Shown here: piece after piece, positions 18,442 to 26,477 of the stretch
Position numbering within the stretch: position 1 is the stretch's first letter
How the letters are laid out: each line of letters starts with the position of its first letter
Assembly (NCBI RefSeq): GCF_001613045.1
Contig: NZ_BDBP01000027.1
Span: forward strand, 35,829 to 99,828
DNA length: 64,000 nt
Origin: Nocardia lijiangensis NBRC 108240
GTDB taxonomy: Bacteria; Actinomycetota; Actinomycetes; Mycobacteriales; Mycobacteriaceae
Direction: 5' to 3'
The notes under the pieces: generated by a model
Seen by the model: only the letters and a program-made list of their open reading frames with translations
The model's database searches: none
Told to the model about the DNA's origin: nothing
Position numbers and translations under genes: made by a program

Positions 18442-19340
18442 GGGCGCCGACGCGGGCGCAGGTCAAGGTGCTCAAGAGTTTGCAGAACCAGTCGGTGACG
18501 GTCAGCGGCATGCTCGCCACCGCCACCGAACACCAGCAGCGGACCGGCCAACCACCCTCACGGGCCTGGTATGCCGACTATCACGACCATGCGGTGGCCC
18601 GGGAGGCGTTGACCGAGGCCGCTCTCGCCGGTGGGGTACCACGGGCGTGGATCGACCACGTGCGCGAACGCGGCGCCCGCGGTATCAGCTGGCGCGCCGA
18701 TCTGTACCTGCGCGCACCGGAACCAGTCGACTGGGACCGGGTACTGGGCGGGCTGGACAACGATGTACTGAGGCTGCGCGAATGGACCGCCCTCGATGCC
18801 GCCCACCCCCAGCCCGGCCACACCCACCCCACGGGGCTCGACCACAACCTGCACGCGCTGCACACCAGGATCACCGGCGTGGCCAACCTGCTCGGCCTCA
18901 CCACCGAGCAAGGCCAGCAGTTGTGGGGCAGCGACCAGGAGTGGGTGCAGGCATCGGTGGCGATGCTCGACGGCGTTCCCGCCGAAGCCGTCGCGCAGCG
19001 CTGGCAGCAGGCCGCGCGGACCGTTACCAGCGGCTATACGCTACAAGCCCGTACGCTCGCCGAGGCCGGAATACCGACCGACACCGCGGCAGCGCTGCCA
19101 CAACTCGATGATCTGACGCCCCGAATCGCTGCGACAGTGAAGCCGCCGCAGCCGTTGTTCCGGTCAGCGCTCAGCGTTGACGAGGAAATCGAGGCTGCGG
19201 TCGACGCCGCAAACCTCACCTACGATCCTGACTTGGACGTCGAAAACGCCGCAGCGATACCGATATTCAGTGATCCAGAAGGCGCCGATCCCTGGACCGA
19301 GGTCACTGTCATGTCCTCGGCGGACGGGCTCGAGCGATGA
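18438..19340 (+). CDS. Operon paralogue family, member 4
   Basis: 300 residues from GTG 18438 in the overlap with the DUF4913 gene. Family landmarks: VLKSLQNQSVTVSGM N-terminal helix, GGVPRAWIDHVRERGARGI near residues 68-86, DVLRLREWTALD, HALHTRITGVANLLGLTTE, LWGSDQEW, and the tail helix EIEAAVDAANLTYD with a strongly acidic end that contains several Asp, Glu and Pro. No export signal or membrane helix. Confidence 0.75.
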   Translation: MRAPTRAQVKVLKSLQNQSVTVSGMLATATEHQQRTGQPPSRAWYADYHDHAVAREALTEAALAGGVPRAWIDHVRERGARGISWRADLYLRAPEPVDWDRVLGGLDNDVLRLREWTALDAAHPQPGHTHPTGLDHNLHALHTRITGVANLLGLTTEQGQQLWGSDQEWVQASVAMLDGVPAEAVAQRWQQAARTVTSGYTLQARTLAEAGIPTDTAAALPQLDDLTPRIAATVKPPQPLFRSALSVDEEIEAAVDAANLTYDPDLDVENAAAIPIFSDPEGADPWTEVTVMSSADGLER

Positions 19341-20275
19341 GCGGCCCGAACACCGATGTGCGGGTCGCTGATCTCCCGCCCGAGCACGCCATACTGCTGG
19401 GCGAGGTCTACCGTTTCGCCGCCGAAGGTGCGCGTCTGCGACACGCCATGCAGACCACGCGTCTGACCGCCGCCGATAGTGTGCAGCTGCTCGAGCGGCT
19501 CGGTGAGGTGGATCGGGATCGGGAATTGACCGAGATCCAGGCCCGCGGCGAGGGCGTCCCGGGCAGTTGGGTCGATCAGGCACGACAGGCCGGGCAGTCC
19601 GGGCGGGAATGGCGCCGCGAGCAGCTGCTGCGCGCACCGACACGCACACAGGCCGGTCGACGGACGGTCAAACGGGTTGTCGCAGACACCCGCCAGCTCA
19701 CCGACATGGCCGCGATCACTGCCGCCCGGGAACGCCTTCTCACCTCCAGTGGCGTCACCAATGATCCGGAACCCGCTGCCGCCCAACAGCTCCGACGAAA
19801 CATGGACGCCTTGTGGACCCGCGCTACACGCACCGCGGCAGCAATCGGGATGAGCGAGAAGGAGCGGGCTCGCGCGTTCACCGTCACCGACGAGCAGTTG
19901 CGGCAACAGATCGCCCACTACCTGGACTACCCGCTCGATGAGCTCAATGCGCTGTGGCACAGGCACACGACCCCGGACATCGCCGCCAGCGTTCGACGCT
20001 CTCTGTCGAGCCTGCGCCGCAGTCCCAGCCCGAACGCAGCACCAATCCCAGACCTCGACCAAGAGCTGCCCAAACCGGCACAGCTGAGAGAACGCGCCCG
20101 CACGGCCCTGGGCGAAGCGGTGGCCGATCAGCCGAGTTCTGCCACCGCTATCGAGGAAGCGATCGCCGCAGCGATGCCCGACCGCGACGACCTCGAGCTG
20201 AACACCGCGGCGAGCGTCGATGAGGCCGAACCCGTTACCAGCGAGGCGTTTCCCGACGCCGGACCCGACCCCTAA
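19337..20275 (+). CDS. Operon paralogue family, member 5
   Basis: 312 residues, ATG in the overlap with member 4. Landmarks: GEGVPGSWVDQARQAGQSG near residues 71-89, DTRQLTDMAAITAA, NMDALWTRATRTAAAIGMSEKE, and the tail helix AIEEAIAAAMPDRD followed by an acidic C-terminus. It is the last gene of the tightly coupled transfer operon: after its stop there is a 197-base gap and a possible hairpin (20280-20304). Confidence 0.75.
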   Translation: MSGPNTDVRVADLPPEHAILLGEVYRFAAEGARLRHAMQTTRLTAADSVQLLERLGEVDRDRELTEIQARGEGVPGSWVDQARQAGQSGREWRREQLLRAPTRTQAGRRTVKRVVADTRQLTDMAAITAARERLLTSSGVTNDPEPAAAQQLRRNMDALWTRATRTAAAIGMSEKERARAFTVTDEQLRQQIAHYLDYPLDELNALWHRHTTPDIAASVRRSLSSLRRSPSPNAAPIPDLDQELPKPAQLRERARTALGEAVADQPSSATAIEEAIAAAMPDRDDLELNTAASVDEAEPVTSEAFPDAGPDP

Positions 20276-20279
20276 CCCC

Positions 20280-20304
20280 GGCGGCGGATCCGTCGTACGC
20301 CGCC
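20280..20304 (+). terminator. Possible hairpin at the end of the transfer operon
   Basis: A 7-base stem GGCGGCG/CGCCGCC with an 11-base loop starts five bases after the last operon gene. There is no T-run, which is common for actinobacterial terminators but makes the call weak. Confidence 0.3.
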
Positions 20305-20472
20305 TCCACACCGCCTCAGCCGATCCGACCCCCACTGGGCGTGGACACCGACTCGCCTTCCGACATGACCAGACCACCTCAACGCCGCGACCCGCGCCGC
20401 CCGCCACCTCTAGGCCGCCATCGACGGTCGCGACCACGCCTCATCCATCTCGCACGAACAGGAGCACCCGCT

Positions 20473-21336
20473 ATGACCCTCAGCCTTGGCCGCAGCACGC
20501 GGCCCGCCACCGTGCACCGCCACCAGCTCGGCGACCACAGGATCACCTACCTGCCCGACGGTGTCGCCCTGCTCGAACCCGCAGCGTGGCTGCCTGATTC
20601 GGACGAGCAGGTGTGGGCCCAGCACGCGAACCTGATCAACCCCGACGGGTTCCTCGTCGCCAGCGTCGGCGCACTGCTCGTCGAGCACGGCGAGCGCGCG
20701 ATGCTCATCGACGCCGGCTTCGGCCCCCTCGCGGTCCCCACCAACGTCGGGCTGCTGCGCGGTGGACAGTTGCTCGACAGCCTCGCCGCCGTCGGCAAAA
20801 CCCCCGCCGACATCGATCTCATCGCCGTCACCCACCTGCACATGGACCACATCGGCTGGCTTTGGGCCCACCCGCCCGGGCACACGCGCCCCCCGTTCGC
20901 TGACACCCCGGTCGTGGTCGGGCGCACCGAATGGGAACACCCCGAACTCGCCGCAGCCGACGGCACACCCGGCGAGGTCCTCGACATCTTCGCCCACCAA
21001 GTGCGCACCATCGGTTCCGGCGAGGAGATCTTTCCCAGCGTCACCACGATGGCCACCCCCGGCCACAGCCTCGGCCACACCAGCTACCTCATCGAATCCG
21101 TTGGGCAGCGGCTGATCGCTTTCGGCGACGCGCTGACCACCCCCGTCCAGATCACCCACCCGCATCTGACCACGGTCACCGACGATGAGCCCGCCCTCGC
21201 CCGCGCGACCGCAATGCGCCTGATCAACGAACTGTCCCGCTCCGACACGGTCGGCTTCGGTGTCCATTTCGCCGACATCCAACTCGGCCGCGTCACCACC
21301 CACGCTGGCGGACAGTGCGCGTGGCAGCCCGAATAG
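20473..21336 (+). CDS. MBL-fold metallo-hydrolase
   Basis: 287 residues from ATG 20473 preceded by AGGAG. The metal-binding motif is THLHMDH (His121, His123, Asp125, His126), with later ATPGHSLGHTSY and FGDAL motifs completing a two-metal site; LIDAGFGPL and a NINPDG-like start are typical of the lactonase/AidC-like branch. It probably cleaves a lactone, thioester or similar small molecule, substrate unknown. Likely cargo beside the transfer operon, followed by two acetyltransferases. Confidence 0.85.
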   Translation: MTLSLGRSTRPATVHRHQLGDHRITYLPDGVALLEPAAWLPDSDEQVWAQHANLINPDGFLVASVGALLVEHGERAMLIDAGFGPLAVPTNVGLLRGGQLLDSLAAVGKTPADIDLIAVTHLHMDHIGWLWAHPPGHTRPPFADTPVVVGRTEWEHPELAAADGTPGEVLDIFAHQVRTIGSGEEIFPSVTTMATPGHSLGHTSYLIESVGQRLIAFGDALTTPVQITHPHLTTVTDDEPALARATAMRLINELSRSDTVGFGVHFADIQLGRVTTHAGGQCAWQPE

Positions 21337-21415
21337 CGCTGTGGCCCAAGCAAGTTCGGTGTCCCTGCCGCTGGACCCGTCGCCAGTGGCTTCCCTCTCA
21401 CGCACAGGAGATCAC

Positions 21416-22075
21416 ATGACCCTCCCTCCCAATTCCCGCGCTGGGACCGTTGAGGTCCGACCCGCCCGTTTCCGAGCCGAGCTGCGCGAGTTCCAGCGAT
21501 GGCATCGGCTCTGCGGTGTCCCACACGCCCGCCGGGCGGCACGAAACCTTCTCCACGCCCACGACGACAAGGTGTTGTCGACCGGCTTGACCCGCGACTA
21601 CGGCCCCTCGGCACGCGACGACATCAGCGCGGTCGGTGGCGTATCCACGGTGCTGGCCGCGCGAACGATGGCGCTGGTCGCCCTCGCCGAGGACCGGGTG
21701 GTCGGCGGGTTGGCGGCCGGGCCCTCGATCCACCTGGTCTCCCAGCTAGCCGTCCTGAGCCAGGCCGCGGTCGTGCAAGCGGCGCTAGCGACGATCAAAA
21801 TCCATGCTCTCGCAGTTCTACCCGCCTACCGGGGTCGCGGCCTCGGGCGGGCGCTGCTGACCGAAGCGCTCACCATCGCCGCAAACAGCGGTGCCCGAAT
21901 CATCTACGGCCAGTTCCCCACCTACGCCACCGGTGTGGCGGCGTTCTACCGCCGCTGCGGGATGAACCTATGCGCACCCGGCTTACCAGTGGACCTGCGA
22001 GCCTGGGCCGACCTGCCCGCCGTCGTCGCCCCCTTACCCGAGGAAACCCTGTTCCACCGGGCGGTGACACAGTGA
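21416..22075 (+). CDS. GNAT-family acetyltransferase A
   Basis: 219 residues from ATG 21416 with AGGAG six bases upstream. The acetyl-CoA site is visible: core strand IKIHALAVLPAYRGRGLGRALL (R-G-x-G-x-A) near residues 125-145, then AFYRRCGM in the C-terminal strand. The N-terminal 70 residues are family-specific. It is related to the next gene across the whole length (shared AARTMALVALA/RRTMALAAVV, VVGGLAAGPS and V-x-x-x-YGQF/HGQF). Substrate unknown. Confidence 0.85.
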   Translation: MTLPPNSRAGTVEVRPARFRAELREFQRWHRLCGVPHARRAARNLLHAHDDKVLSTGLTRDYGPSARDDISAVGGVSTVLAARTMALVALAEDRVVGGLAAGPSIHLVSQLAVLSQAAVVQAALATIKIHALAVLPAYRGRGLGRALLTEALTIAANSGARIIYGQFPTYATGVAAFYRRCGMNLCAPGLPVDLRAWADLPAVVAPLPEETLFHRAVTQ

Positions 22076-22362
22076 GCGCTCTATCGGTGCAGCCGCGCCG
22101 GGGGAGCGATACCTCGACCGGTGAGGGCTCGGTGTTGCAAAACATCCCACCGGCCGCATCACCAACCCTTGGCCGGCCAGCTTCCGCCAATTCCAGCGCC
22201 TGCTGCGTCGTCATGCTCCCGCGCGAACCTTCACCGCCCACCGCACCCGCCCCATCGCGGCCACCCCGAACTCCATCCCAGCACGACAACACCAACCCGA
22301 AAACCCCTCCGTTCACCGACGAACGGCGTGCTGACCCACCCCTCCACAGAAAGAGAAAGACC

Positions 22363-23064
22363 ATGTCCATACACCACGACAACACCAGCCGCGCCCCAGC
22401 ACGCCAGAACGCCGATCGCTGGCCAGCCGATCTGGCTGCGCGGCCGATCGTTCGCCGCGCCGAAGACGACGACGAGCTGATCGGCTTCCATGACCTGGCC
22501 GTGCTGGCAGGCGTCAGCGACCCGAACCTGCTGGTGCGCCAGCTACTCACCCACAGCCACGACCAGATCCTCGGCGCCAGCCTCGACGGCACCGACCCTG
22601 GCCGAGTCATACACGCCCTGCACAACGATGGCCTGCCCGCCACGGTGGCCAGGCGCACCATGGCGCTGGCGGCAGTGGTGGACGGGCAGCTGGTCGGCGG
22701 GCTCGTCGCCGGGCCGTCGGTACAGACGCTGCTCCAGCCCGCGGTGCAAGGCCGACGTGACACGCTCACCGCCGCACTGCTGCGCACGATCGAAATCCAA
22801 ATCGTCGCGGTCAACGCCGAACACCGCCACCTCGGCGTCGGGACCGCACTGGTCCGCGCCGCCATCGACCAAGCCCGCCGCGCGAACGCCCACCTGGTGC
22901 ACGGGCAGTTCGACACAGAACGAACCAACCTCGCGTCCTTCTTCCGCGGGTGCGGGTTCAGCGTGGACCTACCCACCGCGGGCCTGGACTTCGCCACACT
23001 CGCCGACATCGACCTGCAACTGACCACCACACCCGAACAACGGTACTTCTCCCTGACCTTCTAA
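22363..23064 (+). CDS. GNAT-family acetyltransferase B, paralogue of A
   Basis: 233 residues. ATG 22363 follows an A/G-rich ribosome site (AAAGAGAAAG). GNAT signature: IQIVAVNAEHRHLGVGTALV near residues 140-160 and SFFRGCGF near the end. It is clearly a duplicate of the preceding acetyltransferase, with shared MALAAVVDGQLVGGLVAGPS. The 287-base gap before it contains degenerate sequence resembling the N-terminal FQRLLRR helix of the paralogue, perhaps a footprint of the duplication. Confidence 0.85.
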   Translation: MSIHHDNTSRAPARQNADRWPADLAARPIVRRAEDDDELIGFHDLAVLAGVSDPNLLVRQLLTHSHDQILGASLDGTDPGRVIHALHNDGLPATVARRTMALAAVVDGQLVGGLVAGPSVQTLLQPAVQGRRDTLTAALLRTIEIQIVAVNAEHRHLGVGTALVRAAIDQARRANAHLVHGQFDTERTNLASFFRGCGFSVDLPTAGLDFATLADIDLQLTTTPEQRYFSLTF

Positions 23065-23106
23065 CACTGACCGAATTCCCTTGCAGGTGCGGCATACTGG
23101 CCCGCT

Positions 23107-23292
23107 GTGTCGATGACCTTGGCAGACCTCGCCGCACACGCCCGTCGCAGCGGTGCCGACACCGTGAGGCTGAGCATGCCCACGGTGCGGTACCGCAGCC
23201 TCAACATCAGCGAATACGACGCCGCCCTAGACTGGTGCGCGCAACTGACGATGAGCGTGGACGACCCCGCTGTGGTTTTGTCCGTCATGTCT
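23107..23292 (+). pseudogene. 5' part of a gene interrupted by the ISL3 element
   Basis: Starts at GTG 23107 (V-S-M-T-L-A-D-L) and reads 62 residues to the left inverted repeat of the insertion sequence. The coding continues on the other side (25885-26473), which supplies the remaining part of a GNAT-like protein of about 260 residues. The reading frame continues into the IS and yields no sensible protein. No clear 8-base target duplication is visible at the junctions, so the split is supported by domain logic rather than by perfect target sites. Confidence 0.6.
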
Positions 23293-23316
23293 GGGTTCTG
23301 GCCCAGTTTCCGTGAT
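23293..23316 (+). repeat. Left inverted repeat of the ISL3 element
   Basis: Reads GGGTTCTGGCCCAGTTTCCG and continues TGAT. Its reverse complement matches 25861-25884 at 21 of 24 positions. The three bases outside (TCT) also match on the other side. Confidence 0.8.
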
Positions 23317-23557
23317 CAGGTCTGGAGCCGTGGCTCCGTGCGAGTACCTTGCTACAGCCCGTGGCTGCAGACAAAGCCCATGCCCCGGTTCGATCCGAGC
23401 CAGATTTTGGACACTCGACCAGCATGCGGTCAGCGGCATTCCAGCGTGTTCGAACTCGGAAGTTTCGGCTGCTGTGTTGTGGTGGTGCAAGCGGCTGACA
23501 GTGCGGGGCCTGGTCTGTCGGGCTCGTGTGTACGACGTGAAGCTGACTGCCAATTTC

Positions 23558-24091
23558 ATGGATCTCACAGCTTTAGCGACAGGCAAGCACCAGAATCAGC
23601 TGATGCAGGTCAGTCTCGCTGCCGCTCTCGTGTCACTTGTAGGTGTTGCCCTTGGCGGTGGGCTCACATTCTTTTCCCAGCGGCAGACCCTGCGCTCGAC
23701 GCGGGCACTTGAGGACCTACGGCAGAATCGACAACGTCTGGAAGCACGGCGTCTCGAGCGCATCGGTGCGATCGAAAAATTCCTGATCAGCGCTCAGGAC
23801 GCCGAACGGGTGGCCGTCAACTGCCATGACAACGGTGAGAGTGGACCCGAGTGGCGCAAGGCCGCTGACCAGGCGACTGACAGCCTTTGGATCGGTCAGA
23901 AGAGAATCGAAGTGCTGTGTAGTCACGAGTTGCACAAGGCTGCAGAAGCTTTCGCAAGTGCTTCAGTGGACGCGATCTGGAAGAAGCCCCCGCACGTGAA
24001 GGTGTGGGACTTCCTGCAGCCGACTCGCGCGCGATTTCTGCAAACCGCCCGTGCCGAACTTGGAGAAGACGGAGCATCACCACAGCCCTGA
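23558..24091 (+). CDS. Passenger gene in the IS: one-helix membrane protein with coiled coil
   Basis: About 177 residues from ATG 23558 (the frame is open from 23312; ATG 23603, just before the membrane helix, is another start). One membrane helix (MQVSLAAALVSLVGVALGGG) is followed by a charged coiled coil (ALEDLRQNRQRLEARRLERI) and a helical C-terminus. The same architecture is found in many actinobacterial hypothetical proteins of unknown function. It lies inside the inverted repeats and so travels with the element, or was captured from an older insertion site. Confidence 0.55.
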   Translation: MDLTALATGKHQNQLMQVSLAAALVSLVGVALGGGLTFFSQRQTLRSTRALEDLRQNRQRLEARRLERIGAIEKFLISAQDAERVAVNCHDNGESGPEWRKAADQATDSLWIGQKRIEVLCSHELHKAAEAFASASVDAIWKKPPHVKVWDFLQPTRARFLQTARAELGEDGASPQP

Positions 24092-24251
24092 GCGTCGGCG
24101 CCGAGTTCATCCTCTGCCGTTGCTGCAGGATGCAAAGCCAGCCAGCAACATCAGATAATCAGCATATCGTGCACTGTCGGACAGGATGATCGGTTGGAAA
24201 TGCGGACCGCTGCTTGAGGTTTGATCATGGTTCGGGTGTTCTGATCTTGAT

Positions 24252-25823
24252 TTGGTGGCTGTTCTGTTGCCGCATCTGGCAGGGGTGGCTGTTGAGGAGG
24301 TTGCAGAGGCCGGTGGGGTGGTGTGCATCCGGGCGTCCGCGCGGGCGGCGTCTGTGGCCTGCGTTCGTTGCGGGCACGCCGCGTCCAGGGTGCACAGCCG
24401 GTATGAACGCTGTCTGGCCGACGCGCCGGTGGGTGGACGGCTGTTGGTGGTGCGGCTGCGGGTACGGCGCTGGTTTTGCGATCAACCATCTTGCGGTGTA
24501 AGGACTTTCGCGGAGCAGGTCGAGGGGGTGACGGTCCGGCACGGGCGCCGAACGCCGCTACTGCGGGCGATGCTGGAGGGTATCGCGGTCGCGTTGGCGG
24601 GCCGGGCAGGTGCGCGGCTGGCCGCCAAGATCCATGCGCCGGTCGGCCGGTCTACTCTGCTGCGGCTGCTTGCGGCGTTGCCCGATCCTGCGGCGCAAAC
24701 GCCTCGGGTGTTGGGGGTGGACGACTTCGCGTTGCTGCGCGGCCAGAACTACGGCACCGTGTTGATCGACTGTGAGACGGGCGCACCTGTGGAGTTGTTG
24801 CCAGGCAGGGACGCCCAGACTCTGGCGAATTGGCTGGACACCCACCCCGGGGTGGAAGTTGTATGCCGAGACCGCTCCGGGTCGTACGCGGAGGGAGTTC
24901 GCATTGGCGCTCCCGACGCGGTGCAGGTCGCGGACAGGTTTCACCTCTGGCAGAACGTGGGCAAGGCCGTCGAGCGTTGCGTGGCTCGCCACCGCGACTG
25001 CCTGCGCGCCACCGAGCCTGTGCCGGCCGACTCGACAATCTCTCAGCCTTCCAGCGAAGAGCCTGTCGGCAGGTTCGCCCAGCGCGCGCAAAGACACCAC
25101 GCGAAAGTGCACGATCTACTCAGGCAGGGACATAGCATCCGCGGCATCGCTCGCGGCCTGGGCTGGGGTCAGCGCACAGTGCAGCGCTACGCCCACGCCG
25201 CCACATGGCAGGAATTGGTCGATGGCAAATGGAAAGGCCCGCGTCCCAGCAAACTCGACCCATTCAAACCCTACCTGGATCAACGCTGGGAATCGGGCTG
25301 CTCCAACGCTTTACAGCTCTACCGTGAGATCGCCGAACTGGGCTATCCTGGCAGCTACGGCCGGGTGCGCGCCTATCTGGAACAACGCCGCACCAGACCA
25401 GGCCTCATCGCCGCATCGCCACCGACTGTCCGACAGTTCACCAGGTGGCTCACCTGCCACCCCGACAAGCTCACCGAGGACGATCGGTCACGGTTGAAAG
25501 CCGTGCTGGATCAGTGCCCAGAGCTTCGAGCCGCTGCCGTGCACGTCCGTGCGTTCGGTGAAATGCTCACTATGTTGCAAGGCCAACTTTTGCCCGCATG
25601 GATTACGGCCGTCCGGGCCGATGACCTGCCCGGTCTGAGCTCCTTCGCCAACGGGCTCGAGTCCGACCTGAACGCCGTCAGCGCCGGTCTGACCATGCGC
25701 TGGAACTCCGGTCCGGTCGAGGGCCGGGTCAACCACATCAAAATGATCAAAAGGCAGATGTTCGGCAGGGCTGGCCTTGCACTGCTTCGCAAACGTGTCC
25801 TTCTCACTGCCGCGCAACGGTGA
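24252..25823 (+). CDS. ISL3-family transposase
   Basis: 523 residues. Order of domains: N-terminal zinc-finger-like cysteines (CVRCGH, then RRWFCDQPSC), HTH, DDE core with VLGVDDFALLRGQNYGTVLID (first Asp), VVCRDRSGSY (second Asp) and the C-terminal NSGPVEGRVNHIKMIKRQ (Glu), a classic ISL3 ending. An additional HTH (SIRGIARGLGWGQRTVQRY) lies in the middle insertion. Start is TTG 24252 or GTG 24255. Full length, so probably active. Confidence 0.93.
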   Translation: MVAVLLPHLAGVAVEEVAEAGGVVCIRASARAASVACVRCGHAASRVHSRYERCLADAPVGGRLLVVRLRVRRWFCDQPSCGVRTFAEQVEGVTVRHGRRTPLLRAMLEGIAVALAGRAGARLAAKIHAPVGRSTLLRLLAALPDPAAQTPRVLGVDDFALLRGQNYGTVLIDCETGAPVELLPGRDAQTLANWLDTHPGVEVVCRDRSGSYAEGVRIGAPDAVQVADRFHLWQNVGKAVERCVARHRDCLRATEPVPADSTISQPSSEEPVGRFAQRAQRHHAKVHDLLRQGHSIRGIARGLGWGQRTVQRYAHAATWQELVDGKWKGPRPSKLDPFKPYLDQRWESGCSNALQLYREIAELGYPGSYGRVRAYLEQRRTRPGLIAASPPTVRQFTRWLTCHPDKLTEDDRSRLKAVLDQCPELRAAAVHVRAFGEMLTMLQGQLLPAWITAVRADDLPGLSSFANGLESDLNAVSAGLTMRWNSGPVEGRVNHIKMIKRQMFGRAGLALLRKRVLLTAAQR

Positions 25824-25860
25824 CAATGCAGACCTGTGGCCCAGCGGCACAACACCTTTC

Positions 25861-25884
25861 GTCACGGAAAGTGAGCCAGAACCC
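25861..25884 (-). repeat. Right inverted repeat of the ISL3 element
   Basis: Reads GTCACGGAAAGTGAGCCAGA then ACCC on the plus strand, the reverse complement of the left repeat with three differences. Confidence 0.8.
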
Positions 25885-26473
25885 AGAGATCGCGAACAAA
25901 GCCACCGCTGAAGTCGAAGACGCACGAGTATGTGTCGGCTGCATCGACTTCCTCACCATCCGACTCGGCCAGGAACTCGTCGCCGACAACGTGCTCGACT
26001 CCTACTCCCAAACCGCCGAGGAATTCTCCCCAGGCTTCGACGGCGACTGGCTCGATGACGACGTGCAGGAATTCGACGCGACACCGATCAACTATGTTGT
26101 CGTGGTCCTGCACGCCGAAGTGGTTCCGCCGCTACGGGGCCATCAGCTCGGAGCCTGGATGCTCACCGAGATCGCCTACCGGATGCTGTCCTCCCACGAC
26201 GGACTGATCGTGCTATCCCCAACCCCCGACGATGCCGACCCCACCAGCCTCGCCGGTCAGCGGGCTACTCGCCGACTGTCGGGCTACTGGCGAAGCTGCG
26301 GCCTGGTCCCGATTCCCACGCATCCGGGCTTTCTCGCACAAGCCAGCGCCTACACCGCACTCGGCGCCGCCCGCCGTGCCCTCACCTCGGTCGCCGACCA
26401 CCAAATCACGCTCACCGCTGCCGAACTCGCGCGCTGGTCGCAGCCTTTCGGTAGCCACGACGAGTGGAGCTGA
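25885..26473 (+). pseudogene. 3' part of the IS-interrupted GNAT-like gene
   Basis: About 195 residues from the right IS end. The sequence has VGCIDFLTIRLGQELVADN, then VVLHAEVVPPLRGHQLGAW (a GNAT-like acetyl-CoA loop, RGHQLG), LIVLSPTPDD, and a C-terminal GYWRSCGLVPI helix-strand. This is the C-terminal three quarters of a GNAT-like hypothetical protein whose beginning is at 23107-23292. A hybrid start inside the IS (25820) could still produce it, so a truncated product cannot be excluded. It converges on the metallopeptidase gene with 4 bases between the stops. Confidence 0.6.
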
Positions 26474-26477
26474 CAGA

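Larger units (their letters stand above)
23293..25884 (+). mobile_element. ISL3-family insertion sequence with a passenger gene, about 2.6 kb
   Basis: Bounded by imperfect 24-base inverted repeats starting GGGTTCTGG (left 23293-23316, right 25861-25884; 3 mismatches). It contains an ISL3 transposase on the right and about 0.9 kb of extra sequence with a membrane/coiled-coil gene on the left. The transposase ends 37 bases before the right repeat, as usual for the family. The element separates two parts of one gene. The 8 bases outside each end (TCATGTCT and AGAGATCG) do not match, so either the target duplication has been lost or the outer limit is off by a few bases. Confidence 0.75.
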
